A stretch of DNA of 12,241 nt from an uncultured Atopobium sp. (GTDB lineage Bacteria > Actinomycetota > Coriobacteriia > Coriobacteriales > Atopobiaceae). Numbering within the stretch: the stretch's first letter is position 1; each line of letters opens with the position of its first letter. The notes beneath the pieces were generated by a model. That model was not told where the DNA came from. It searched no databases and saw nothing but the letters and a program-made list of their open reading frames with translations. The stretch covers positions 1-12,241 of the forward strand of contig CALBBS010000155.1 of assembly GCA_937926845.1 (NCBI GenBank). The letters are read 5' to 3'. Of this stretch, positions 1-5,968 are shown in pieces. Both the position numbers and the translations under genes were made by a program.

Positions 1-501
1 GAAATAGTTTTGAGGGTCATATCCCCAGTTGTAGTTGCTGTTGCTTGAAGCATAGTCAGTCAAGCGTTCATGGTTCTTCAACTCATTGACAAAGTAGTAG
101 GACAAGACTGGGAGGAGCTGGATGTGGGTCACGCCCAAGTCTTTGAGGTAGTCTAGTTTTTCAATGAAAGCTTCAAAGGTACCAAATGGCTTGGTCAAGT
201 CTTTTGCAATGGCAGGATCTGAAGTGAAATCACGAACGTGGGCTTCGTAGATGACAGCATCTTCACGAGATTTGAAGTTGCGAATCTTACCATAAGTCAA
301 GTCTTGCGGCCCTAGTTTTGCTGGGTCTACAAAAGCAGCTTTAGCAACTTTATGGGCAGCGTCTGTTTTTGCTAGGTCACTGTTCCAAGCTGCTAGAGAT
401 TTAGCATAAGGATCAAGTACGAGGACAGTCTTGCCTTGGCGCTCGATTTGGTAGTGGTAGTAGTAGCCAGTGTAGTTGCTAATACCAAGTCCTGAATTCT
501 C
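1..501 (-). CDS. pulA: Pullulanase fragment (type I, GH13), streptococcal-like, both ends missing
   Basis: An uninterrupted minus-strand frame of about 167 codons runs from the join near 500 to the window edge. The translation includes IYEAHVRDFTSD and, at the window edge, YNWGYDPQNYF. These are hallmark stretches of type I pullulanases, which cleave alpha-1,6 branches in pullulan, starch and glycogen. Upstream in the protein, SNYTGYYYHYQIE and LDPYAKS fit the segment just before the catalytic barrel. The catalytic Asp/Glu residues of GH13 would lie beyond position 1 and cannot be checked. The N-terminus (signal peptide, carbohydrate-binding modules) is missing because the frame runs into ptsI sequence at about 490-510. 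The wording closely resembles the surface-anchored SpuA/PulA of Streptococcus pneumoniae relatives (from memory). Species is an inference; the enzyme family is fairly certain. No start or stop codon is present. Confidence 0.85.
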
Positions 502-510
502 ATCCAATCC
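480..510. other. Chimeric junction between streptococcal-like DNA and actinobacterial ptsI
   Basis: Left of this zone the minus strand encodes pullulanase; right of it the plus strand encodes the middle of PTS enzyme I. Pullulanase-like residues (GLGISNY) can be followed to about 490-501. Enzyme I-like residues (NPEDANGAVEADAEG) begin at about 506. Both genes lose their 5' halves at the same point, with no repeat, transposon end or tRNA between them. An EcoRI site (GAATTC, 494-499) lies in the join, which may or may not be relevant. Confidence 0.75.
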
Positions 511-1390
511 TGAGGACGCTAACGGTGCAGTTGAGGCTGACGCTGAGGGCATTGGTCTGTTCCGTTCTGAGTTCCTGTTCATGGACGCAAAGGAGCTCCC
601 AAGCGAGGAAGAGCAGTTTGCTGCTTACCAGAAGGTTGCTCTGCGTATGAAGGATAAACCAGTCATCATCCGTACCCTTGATGTTGGTGGCGATAAGGAG
701 ATTCCTTACCTCAACATGAAGGCTGAGGAGAACCCATTCATGGGCTTCCGCGCTATCCGCTATTGCCTCAACAATGTTGAGCAGTTCAAAGTACAGCTCC
801 GCGCACTTCTCCGTGCATCTGCATTTGGTGATATCAAGATCATGCTCCCTCTTGTCACCACAGTTGACGAGGTCCGTGAGGCTAAGGCTCTTGTTGAGGA
901 GTGCAAGCGTGAGCTTGACGCTGAGGGCGTAGCTTACAACAAGGACATTGAGGTCGGCACCATGATCGAGACCCCATCTGCATCTCTGATTGCAGATAAG
1001 CTGGCTCGTGAGTGCGACTTCTTCTCCATTGGTACCAACGACCTCATTGGTTACACCATGTGTGCTGACCGCGGCAATGATCGCGTTGCCTACCTCTACG
1101 AGGTCTACCAGCCATCCGTTCTCCGTTCCCTCAAATTCCTCATCGGCGAGGGCAACAAGGAGAAGATTATGGTTGGTATGTGCGGCGAGGCAGCTGCAGA
1201 TCCACTGCTCATCCCAGTTCTTCTTTCCTTCGGTCTGTACGAGTTCTCCGTCTCTGCACCATCTGTCTTACGCACTCGCAAGACCATTGCTGCTTGGACA
1301 AAGGCTGAGGCAGACGAACTGACTGCTCGCGTTATGGAACTTGATACCGCAGCTGAGGTTAAGGCTCTGCTTGAGCGTGAAGCTCGCTAA
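500..1390 (+). CDS. ptsI: PTS enzyme I (phosphoenolpyruvate-protein phosphotransferase), C-terminal half
   Basis: Enzyme I takes phosphate from phosphoenolpyruvate in the cytoplasm and passes it to HPr, feeding sugar phosphotransferase systems. About 297 native codons remain of a protein usually near 570, so the HPr-binding domain and the phospho-histidine domain are missing upstream of the join. The PEP-binding barrel is complete: GLFRSEFLFM (PEP-binding Arg), IIRTLDVGGDK (second Arg), IETPSA (metal-binding Glu), GTNDL (Asn-Asp pair), ADRGND (Arg) and GMCGE (catalytic Cys, codon 1181-1183). The usual NDLTQYT reads NDLIGYT here. The gene ends at TAA 1388-1390 and is followed by a strong terminator. 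An ATG at 476 opens the frame but lies in streptococcal-like DNA and is not the true start. By eye it is richer in G and C than the sugar operon downstream, as expected for a highly expressed gene. Confidence 0.95.
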   Translation, partial: SSNPEDANGAVEADAEGIGLFRSEFLFMDAKELPSEEEQFAAYQKVALRMKDKPVIIRTLDVGGDKEIPYLNMKAEENPFMGFRAIRYCLNNVEQFKVQLRALLRASAFGDIKIMLPLVTTVDEVREAKALVEECKRELDAEGVAYNKDIEVGTMIETPSASLIADKLARECDFFSIGTNDLIGYTMCADRGNDRVAYLYEVYQPSVLRSLKFLIGEGNKEKIMVGMCGEAAADPLLIPVLLSFGLYEFSVSAPSVLRTRKTIAAWTKAEADELTARVMELDTAAEVKALLEREAR

Positions 1391-1429
1391 GTTCTAGTCG
1401 TAAAGTCTTAGCTTACACGATACAAATTC

Positions 1430-1464
1430 AGGGGCATCTGCGCTGGAGGTGCCCCTGTTTCTTT
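1430..1464 (+). terminator. Rho-independent terminator of ptsI
   Basis: A 10-bp stem (AGGGGCATCT at 1430-1439 with AGGTGCCCCT at 1447-1456, one G-T pair) closes a 7-base loop and is followed by GTTTCTTT. It starts 39 bases after the ptsI stop codon. Convergent genes flank it, so it may also limit transcription from the minus-strand kinase gene, but the T-run is only good on the plus strand. Confidence 0.85.
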
Positions 1465-1481
1465 AATGCTATACCTTTTGG

Positions 1482-1501
1482 CGAGAAGACCGATCTTCTC
1501 G
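1482..1501. repeat. Perfect inverted repeat between convergent genes
   Basis: CGAGAAGA (1482-1489) and TCTTCTCG (1494-1501) form an 8-bp hairpin with a CCGA loop. It lies between the ptsI terminator and the 3' end of the kinase gene. No T-run follows on either strand, so it is not a standard terminator, although it could cap the kinase transcript. The same two arms recur inside the larger palindrome at 5915-5948. Confidence 0.6.
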
Positions 1502-1566
1502 TAATGCGTGACCAGCAAAGCTCGAGTTTCGAAACGCGACCTACGGCGCAGGAGTCGCTCTATGCG

Positions 1567-2496
1567 CTAGGGAACAATCACGGAAAATGCAGCGGGAATA
1601 ACCTCAATGACAAACTGTTCTGCAAAAGGGAGCTCTTCTCCGTCTACCTGAATTGGGACAGGCTTGTGGAAAGTTACCACTGCTTGCTTGAGGTGACGCT
1701 CCTCAATGATGCGGGAGTTGACGTGTTTACCAGCCCTTGCCAGGCCAAACAGAGCCAGCAGGTGAGGAATGATAGGCACTTTAGTGTTGTAGCAGACGGT
1801 AAGAAGACCATCGTCAGGCTGTGCATGCGGACAGACCTTAAAGCCGCCGCCATACGTAGGGCCAATCTGGAAGGCCATGATAAGCGCTTGAAGATCAATG
1901 TCCTTCTCGCCATCAAACGAGACGGTGCAAGGGTAACCCTTGCTACCTGCAGCCATAAACTTGAGGCCTGAGGTTAAGAAGAGCGCCTCGCCCTCGGTAG
2001 AGGAGTTGTTCGCGCGACGCTTTGTGGTGTCGGCTGCAATAGCTGCATCGAGTCCAAACGACATGGTCTCCATGAAGTAGACGTCGTTGATGCGACCAAT
2101 CTCTAGCTGTTTGACTTTTCCCCGGACCAGCTGTGCAAACGCAGCTTCTGGATCGTTAATTTTCATACCCAGTGTGCGTGCATAATCGTTGCCGGAGCCC
2201 ATAGGGATAATACCAAGCGCTGGGCGAGATTCTGCTGGTAAAGTCATAAGACCGTTGACTACTTCATGAATGACACCATCTCCGCCAAGAGCAACTACCG
2301 TGTCAAAGCCTGTTGATGCTGCGGCCATAACGCGTGCATCTCCCATAGCGGTAGTGAGCTTGAGCTCGTAGCCGTCGGTTGCGGCTGAATAGCTGGTCAA
2401 AAAGTTGCGGGCAAATTCTGCGCCAGCGGCACCTTTGCCACTGTGAGCTGCAGGATTGGCTATGATGAGTGTGCGACCAAGAGGGGAGTGAGACAT
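1567..2496 (-). CDS. Diacylglycerol kinase-family lipid kinase (DagK/YegS/BmrU-like)
   Basis: This 309-residue protein, normal in length for the family, belongs to the soluble DAGK catalytic-domain family, whose members phosphorylate diacylglycerol or related lipids with ATP at the inner membrane face. Visible signatures are LIIANPAAHSGKG (residues 10-22), the nucleotide-binding motif GGDGVIHEVVNGL (71-83), GSGNDYAR (100-107) and the C-terminal-lobe stretch GGGFKVCPHAQPDDGLLTV (217-235). The usual GGDGT has Val in place of Thr. The end of the protein carries the family's VDGEEL segment. The ATG at 2494-2496 is the first in frame after an upstream stop, and the conserved N-terminal strand starts eight residues later, so the start is well fixed. 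Its ribosome binding site is weak. It is convergent with ptsI and divergent from the export permease, so it is probably monocistronic. The exact lipid substrate cannot be read from sequence. Confidence 0.9.
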   Translation of the reverse strand: MSHSPLGRTLIIANPAAHSGKGAAGAEFARNFLTSYSAATDGYELKLTTAMGDARVMAAASTGFDTVVALGGDGVIHEVVNGLMTLPAESRPALGIIPMGSGNDYARTLGMKINDPEAAFAQLVRGKVKQLEIGRINDVYFMETMSFGLDAAIAADTTKRRANNSSTEGEALFLTSGLKFMAAGSKGYPCTVSFDGEKDIDLQALIMAFQIGPTYGGGFKVCPHAQPDDGLLTVCYNTKVPIIPHLLALFGLARAGKHVNSRIIEERHLKQAVVTFHKPVPIQVDGEELPFAEQFVIEVIPAAFSVIVP

Positions 2497-2605
2497 TTTG
2501 CACCATTTCTATAAACGCTGCCTTTGAGGGCGCTGATACTAAATAGTCTTGTCACCACATATACAAACAAAATAGTGGAGAAAACAGTTCAATAACGTTT
2601 CAAGT

Positions 2606-2635
2606 TTAAACGGCTTTGTCTGTCTGTGCTAGGAT
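2606..2635 (+). promoter_or_regulatory. Candidate promoter for the export permease gene
   Basis: TAGGAT (2630-2635) is preceded by TG one base upstream (2627-2628), an extended -10 form. TTAAAC (2606-2611) lies 18 bases before it as a weak -35 element. This leaves a leader of about 28 bases before the GTG start at 2670. It is inferred from consensus only. Confidence 0.35.
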
Positions 2636-2669
2636 AAACCATACAGAAATCGGTAGAAAAGGATAGCTT

Positions 2670-3554
2670 GTGAGCGAGTCTTCAACACAAACCAATAATG
2701 TGCAGGATGCAGGCATAGTGTCTGAAAATACCACTGGGGCAAGTGTAAGTCTTGTAGCTGTTTCTGCTCGAGATGCATGGTATCCAACACACAAGCGTGA
2801 CCAGTTCATTTTGCGTCAACTGGTAAGTAAAGACTTTAAGCTCAAGTATCGCCGCTCTATCTTGGGTGTTGTGTGGTCGGTTTTGAATCCTCTTCTGATG
2901 ATGGCGGTTATGGCAGTTGTTTTCTCTACGTTTTTAGGTAACCGCGCTGAGGATGTTGTGAATTACCCTCTGTACCTTATTTTGGGCAATACGGCGTTTC
3001 AGCTAATGAACGATGCCACGACCATGGGAATGCGTTCAATTATTGATGCTTCAAGCCTGCTCAAGAAGGTTCGCATCAATCGCGTTGTATTTCCAGTTCA
3101 GAAGGTGCTTTTTGCAGTTGTTAATTACCTTTTCTCGCTCATTGCCGTTGGCATTGTTATGCTGGTCTTCCAGATTCCACTGACCATTTACGCGCTGTTA
3201 ACTCCAGTTGCTTTGTTGCTCTTGGCTTGTTTTTGTATTGGTCTTGCAATGCTTCTCTCGGCTCTTGCGGTCTTCTTTAGAGACGTCATCCACTTGTGGA
3301 GTGTTGTAACCACAGCCTGGATGTATGGAACTCCACTGTTCTACTCGGTAAATATCATGTCTCCTTGGATGCTGCAGGTCATGCGCTTTAACCCCATGTT
3401 CCATTTTGTAACATTTATTAGAGACTGCCTTCTTTTCCAGAAGTTTCCTGCAACAAGCACCATTTTAGGCTGCCTTGTTTCTGCAGTTCTTGCCCTTGTA
3501 ATTGGCTATACCGTCTTCCACAAACTAGAGAAGAAATTTATTCTGCATATTTAG
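2670..3554 (+). CDS. ABC-2 type polysaccharide/teichoic acid export permease (Wzm/TagG-like)
   Basis: The protein has 294 residues. A polar, Ser/Thr-rich N-terminal tail (1-45) precedes the family signature region RQLVSKDFKLKYRRSILG (49-66) and about six hydrophobic segments (roughly 67-90, 99-115, 145-170, 174-200, 208-228 and 265-284). Other family marks are FFRDVIHLW (202-210) and RFNPMFHFVTFIRD (239-252). Such permeases pair with a Wzt/TagH ATPase to move undecaprenyl-linked glycans or wall teichoic acid across the membrane. The start is GTG at 2670 with AAGGA at 2659-2663 six bases upstream; no in-frame ATG would keep the conserved region with a comparable site. The expected ATPase gene is not next to it: the following gene is convergent and only seven bases away. 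The glycan exported is unknown. Confidence 0.88.
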   Translation: MSESSTQTNNVQDAGIVSENTTGASVSLVAVSARDAWYPTHKRDQFILRQLVSKDFKLKYRRSILGVVWSVLNPLLMMAVMAVVFSTFLGNRAEDVVNYPLYLILGNTAFQLMNDATTMGMRSIIDASSLLKKVRINRVVFPVQKVLFAVVNYLFSLIAVGIVMLVFQIPLTIYALLTPVALLLLACFCIGLAMLLSALAVFFRDVIHLWSVVTTAWMYGTPLFYSVNIMSPWMLQVMRFNPMFHFVTFIRDCLLFQKFPATSTILGCLVSAVLALVIGYTVFHKLEKKFILHI

Positions 3555-3559
3555 TGCTC

Positions 3560-3580
3560 GGTTATCTTTTTGAAATAACC
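3560..3580. terminator. Small hairpin shared by two convergent gene ends
   Basis: GGTTAT (3560-3565) pairs with ATAACC (3575-3580) around a 9-base loop, just after the permease stop and overlapping the repressor stop. The stem is short and only TTGTAG follows, so if it terminates transcription it is weak. Confidence 0.35.
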
Positions 3581-4281
3581 TTGTAGCAGAACGTTTCTGG
3601 ATGACTACGAGTTTGTGTGAAGCCAAACATAACGCCTTTTGAGTTGAATGAATGGCTTTCTACCACTGCAACGCAGTTAAAATCTCCAAGCTCTAAATCT
3701 TGCTGGTCTTCTTCAGTTGCCAGCTCAACACTGATTGTTCTTTTGCTTTTTAGAATTTTCATATGAAGTGTGTTTTCTAGGTATGCAAAAATAGACGTTG
3801 ATGCATCAGCAATGGTTAGATTTCCAACGGCAGATGCTAAAAGGTAGTCGTTGTCTATCTGGCGAGAAGATCCGTTGAGTTTACGGATTCGAACAATGTG
3901 GATAAGTTCTTCTCCTGCTTTAAAACCAGTTTGATGAGAAATATCGTCTGTGCAAGGAACGTGCTCAAAGACAATGACATTTGTATCAGGTACAAGATTG
4001 TTTCTGTGGGCATATTCTTGAAAGGACTCAAGTCCTTCTAACGAGCCAATAATCTCACTTGGCTTTTTCTGCCAAATAACGCGTACGCCTCTACCGTGAA
4101 TAGGCTGAAGAAAGGCTTCATCGGACAGAAGCGTGAGCGCACGTCGAACGGTGTTTCTGGAGCAGGAATATATCTTAGTAAGCTCCATCTCGGTTGGTAA
4201 ATAGGACTCATACGCATAGGTCCCATCTAAGATCTTATTTTTTAAATCATGATAAATCGTATTAAACCGTGCGCTTGGCAT
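3562..4281 (-). CDS. GntR-family repressor, HutC/TreR subfamily
   Basis: The protein is a 239-residue cytoplasmic regulator, the usual length for this subfamily. It has an N-terminal winged helix-turn-helix (residues 4-67; LPTEMELTKIYSCSRNTVRR, then IHGRGVRV for the wing) and a C-terminal UTRA ligand-binding domain (about 85-237; VRIRKLNG, IDNDYLL, TSIFAYLE). Its pattern recalls Bacillus TreR, which senses trehalose-6-phosphate, but the ligand here is not shown. The frame is open to 4542, but the ATG at 4279-4281 is chosen because AAGGA precedes it by five bases and the conserved domain begins four residues later. A longer form would run through the operon's promoter. It is divergent from the sugar importer operon and probably represses it, and perhaps itself, through the palindrome at 4422-4437. 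Confidence 0.9.
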   Translation of the reverse strand: MPSARFNTIYHDLKNKILDGTYAYESYLPTEMELTKIYSCSRNTVRRALTLLSDEAFLQPIHGRGVRVIWQKKPSEIIGSLEGLESFQEYAHRNNLVPDTNVIVFEHVPCTDDISHQTGFKAGEELIHIVRIRKLNGSSRQIDNDYLLASAVGNLTIADASTSIFAYLENTLHMKILKSKRTISVELATEEDQQDLELGDFNCVAVVESHSFNSKGVMFGFTQTRSHPETFCYKVISKR

Positions 4282-4417
4282 ATTTTTCCTTAACGTGCTG
4301 TTGAAGGTTGGAGTTGCATGTTCAAGTTGCTCTTGATTAGATAGTAGCTTTATAAAATGAAAGTTACATAAAATGATTCCTTTCATACCATTTACCGATA
4401 ATTTCATACCGCTCAGA

Positions 4418-4441
4418 AGTAAGTTGTTTAAACAACTCACT
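4418..4441. promoter_or_regulatory. Candidate GntR operator (24-bp dyad with a perfect 16-bp core)
   Basis: The core AGTTGTTTAAACAACT (4422-4437) is a perfect palindrome. AGT at 4418-4420 and ACT at 4439-4441 extend it to 24 bp with one mismatched pair (4421/4438). HutC/TreR-type repressors bind short AT-centred palindromes with GT...AC edges, and the gene for one is divergent here. The site covers the -35 element of the predicted operon promoter, as expected for repression. Binding is inferred. Confidence 0.65.
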
Positions 4442-4452
4442 AATGCTAATAT
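4424..4452 (+). promoter_or_regulatory. Predicted sigma-70-type promoter of the importer operon
   Basis: TTGTTT (4424-4429) and TAATAT (4447-4452) are separated by 17 bases, with TG one base before the -10 (extended -10). An alternative -10, TATACT (4450-4455), overlaps it. Transcription would begin near 4459, giving a leader of about 115 bases. The -35 lies inside the palindrome at 4422-4437. Confidence 0.55.
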
Positions 4453-4480
4453 ACTATTATTTTGTAGACGTAAGCAAAAT

Positions 4481-4503
4481 TGTTTTGAACGTGTATCAAA
4501 ACA
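4481..4503. promoter_or_regulatory. Dyad in the operon leader: second operator or RNA hairpin
   Basis: TGTTTTGA (4481-4488) and TCAAAACA (4496-4503) are perfect inverted repeats around ACGTGTA. The dyad lies about 22-45 bases after the predicted transcription start and 72 bases before the importer start codon. It could be a downstream operator for a transcription factor or a leader stem-loop. No T-run follows, so it is not a terminator. Confidence 0.5.
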
Positions 4504-4574
4504 TAGCTTATGAAAGTCATGAGAAGAGATGCAACCTAGCAAAGAGTTAGGAGCACTCTCTAAGGAGGAGTCTT

Positions 4575-5885
4575 ATGTCCGGTATTAATCGTAGGCAGTT
4601 TGTCACCTTAAGTGCATCAGCTCTTTGCTCACTGGGTCTTGTCGCATGTGGAGGAAATAACGACAAAAAGCAGGGAGAGTCTGATTCTGCAAACGGTTCA
4701 GTTTATTTCCTGAACTTCAAGCCTGAAGCTGATCAGCAGTGGAAAGATCTTGCAGCTAAGTATACTGAGGAAACAAAGGTTCCAGTAAAGGTAGTAACTG
4801 CTGCTTCTAACACTTATGCACAGACATTCCAGTCTGAAATTAACAAGGACGCTTCTGCAGCTCCAACACTGTTCCAGACAAATGGTCCTTCCGGTCTTAT
4901 TGGTGTAAAGGATTACTGCATTGACCTTAAGGGTGCCAAGATTCTGGATGAGCTCACCAATGACACTCCTAAGCTTCAGGAGGATGGAGTTGTCTACGGT
5001 GTTAACTATGTAGAGGAAAGTTACGGCATTATCTACAACAAGAAGCTGCTTGAGAAGGCCGGCTATAAGGCAGACGATATCAAGGACTTTGCTTCACTGA
5101 AGAAAGTTGCTGAGGATATTCAAGCTCGCAAAGCAGAGCTTGGAGTAAAGGGTGCATTTACCAGTGCTGGCCTTGATTCTAGTTCTGACTGGCGTTTTAC
5201 CACACACCTTGCAAACCTTCCTCTGTACTATGAGTTCAAGGATACTGGTAATCCTGAGGCTAAAGAAATCAAGGGAACGTATCTTCCTAACTACAAGCAG
5301 ATTTTTGATCTTTATATTAACAATGCTACCTGCAGTCCAACTGAGCTTTCTGGCAAGACTGGTGATGATGCTGTTGCAGAGTTTGTTAATGGCGAAGCAG
5401 TTTTCTATCAGAATGGTACCTGGGCATATAATGACATCGAGAAGCTCGGTGACGATGCTCTTGGTATGATTCCAATTTATATTGGTGTTAAGGGTGAAGA
5501 AAAGCAGGGTTTGTGCTCTGGTGGCGAGAACTATTGGTGTGTCAGCTCAAAGGCTGATGACGCATCCCAGAAGGCAACACTTGACTTTATCTATTGGTGT
5601 GTAACTTCCGATACAGCTACCACTGCAATTGCTGAGGAGATGGGCTTTACCATTCCATTTAAGAATGCAAAGGCAACTAAGAATGCTCTTGCAAACATTG
5701 CAGCTGAGTACGCAAAGAAGGGTTATGAGCCCGTGGCTTGGGACTTCATTTACATTCCTTCTCAGGAGTGGAAGAACAACCTCTCCAGTGCACTTAAGGG
5801 CTATGCAGCAGGAACAGAGGGCTGGGATGCTGTTCAGTCTGCATTCGTTGATGGTTGGAAAACTGAAAAAGAGGCTAACGCATAG
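4575..5885 (+). CDS. Carbohydrate ABC importer, substrate-binding lipoprotein (CUT1, MalE-like)
   Basis: This 436-residue extracellular binding protein captures the sugar and delivers it to the permeases encoded just downstream. Its N-terminus has a twin-arginine pair (NRRQFV, residues 5-10), a hydrophobic stretch and the lipobox LVAC (22-25) followed by GG, so Cys25 should be lipidated after cleavage. A polar linker (26-41) precedes the mature fold. The rest fits family 1 solute-binding proteins: NYVEESYGIIYNKKLLEKAGY in the first lobe, EFVNGEAVFYQNGTWAYND in the hinge region and aromatic-rich segments typical of oligosaccharide sites. AAGGAGGAG four bases before the ATG is the best ribosome binding site in the window, fitting the high level usual for binding proteins. 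The substrate is inferred as malto-oligosaccharide from malQ and glgP in the same operon; the sequence alone does not settle it. Confidence 0.9.
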   Translation: MSGINRRQFVTLSASALCSLGLVACGGNNDKKQGESDSANGSVYFLNFKPEADQQWKDLAAKYTEETKVPVKVVTAASNTYAQTFQSEINKDASAAPTLFQTNGPSGLIGVKDYCIDLKGAKILDELTNDTPKLQEDGVVYGVNYVEESYGIIYNKKLLEKAGYKADDIKDFASLKKVAEDIQARKAELGVKGAFTSAGLDSSSDWRFTTHLANLPLYYEFKDTGNPEAKEIKGTYLPNYKQIFDLYINNATCSPTELSGKTGDDAVAEFVNGEAVFYQNGTWAYNDIEKLGDDALGMIPIYIGVKGEEKQGLCSGGENYWCVSSKADDASQKATLDFIYWCVTSDTATTAIAEEMGFTIPFKNAKATKNALANIAAEYAKKGYEPVAWDFIYIPSQEWKNNLSSALKGYAAGTEGWDAVQSAFVDGWKTEKEANA

Positions 5886-5914
5886 TAGTCCTTCTAGTAA
5901 TGCTTTGATTGGTG

Positions 5915-5948
5915 AGAGACGAGAAGAGAGATCTCTCTTCTCGTCTCT
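5915..5948 (+). repeat. 34-nt perfect palindrome between binding-protein and permease genes
   Basis: The left arm AGAGACGAGAAGAGAGA (5915-5931) is the exact reverse complement of 5932-5948, and G-U pairs could extend it two bases on each side. In RNA this gives a stem of about 15 bp with a tetraloop. TGTTATTGG follows, so there is little T-run. It is most likely a transcript-stabilising or partial-termination hairpin that keeps the binding protein in excess of the permeases. Confidence 0.75.
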
Positions 5949-5968
5949 TGTTATTGGAGGGTATCTCT

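Larger units (their letters stand above)
4282..4574. promoter_or_regulatory. Divergent regulatory region between the repressor gene and the importer operon
   Basis: The 293 bases hold no convincing gene. They contain a near-exact direct repeat of TTTCATACC (4381-4389 and 4402-4410), a perfect 16-bp palindrome over a promoter (4422-4452), a second dyad in the transcribed leader (4481-4503), and the operon's ribosome binding site AAGGAGGAG (4562-4570), four bases from the ATG. On the minus strand, AAGGA serves the repressor start. No clear minus-strand promoter stood out. Confidence 0.7.

Noticed and set aside
1..501. Pullulanase as a natural member of this glucan-utilisation locus
   Set aside because: The shared starch theme is tempting, but it is separated from the operon by unrelated genes, is truncated at a sharp join, and looks streptococcal.
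990..1322. Open frame of 110 codons in another frame of ptsI
   Set aside because: It lies wholly within the conserved ptsI barrel; Ser/Arg-rich translation is typical of a shadow frame.
1504..1971. Open frame of 155 codons on the plus strand
   Set aside because: It is antisense to the well-supported lipid-kinase gene, and its translation resembles no family.
2497..2600. Minus-strand promoter for the lipid-kinase gene
   Set aside because: Several AT-rich hexamers exist, but none has acceptable spacing to a -35-like element, so no call was made.
4282..4542. In-frame N-terminal extension of the repressor gene (87 extra codons)
   Set aside because: It lacks a ribosome binding site, has no family similarity and would run through the operon promoter; the ATG at 4281 has AAGGA and gives the normal length.
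5909..5968. TTG start adding 20 residues to permease 1
   Set aside because: The added codons are the hairpin itself, and the ATG at 5969 has a good GGAGGG site at proper spacing.
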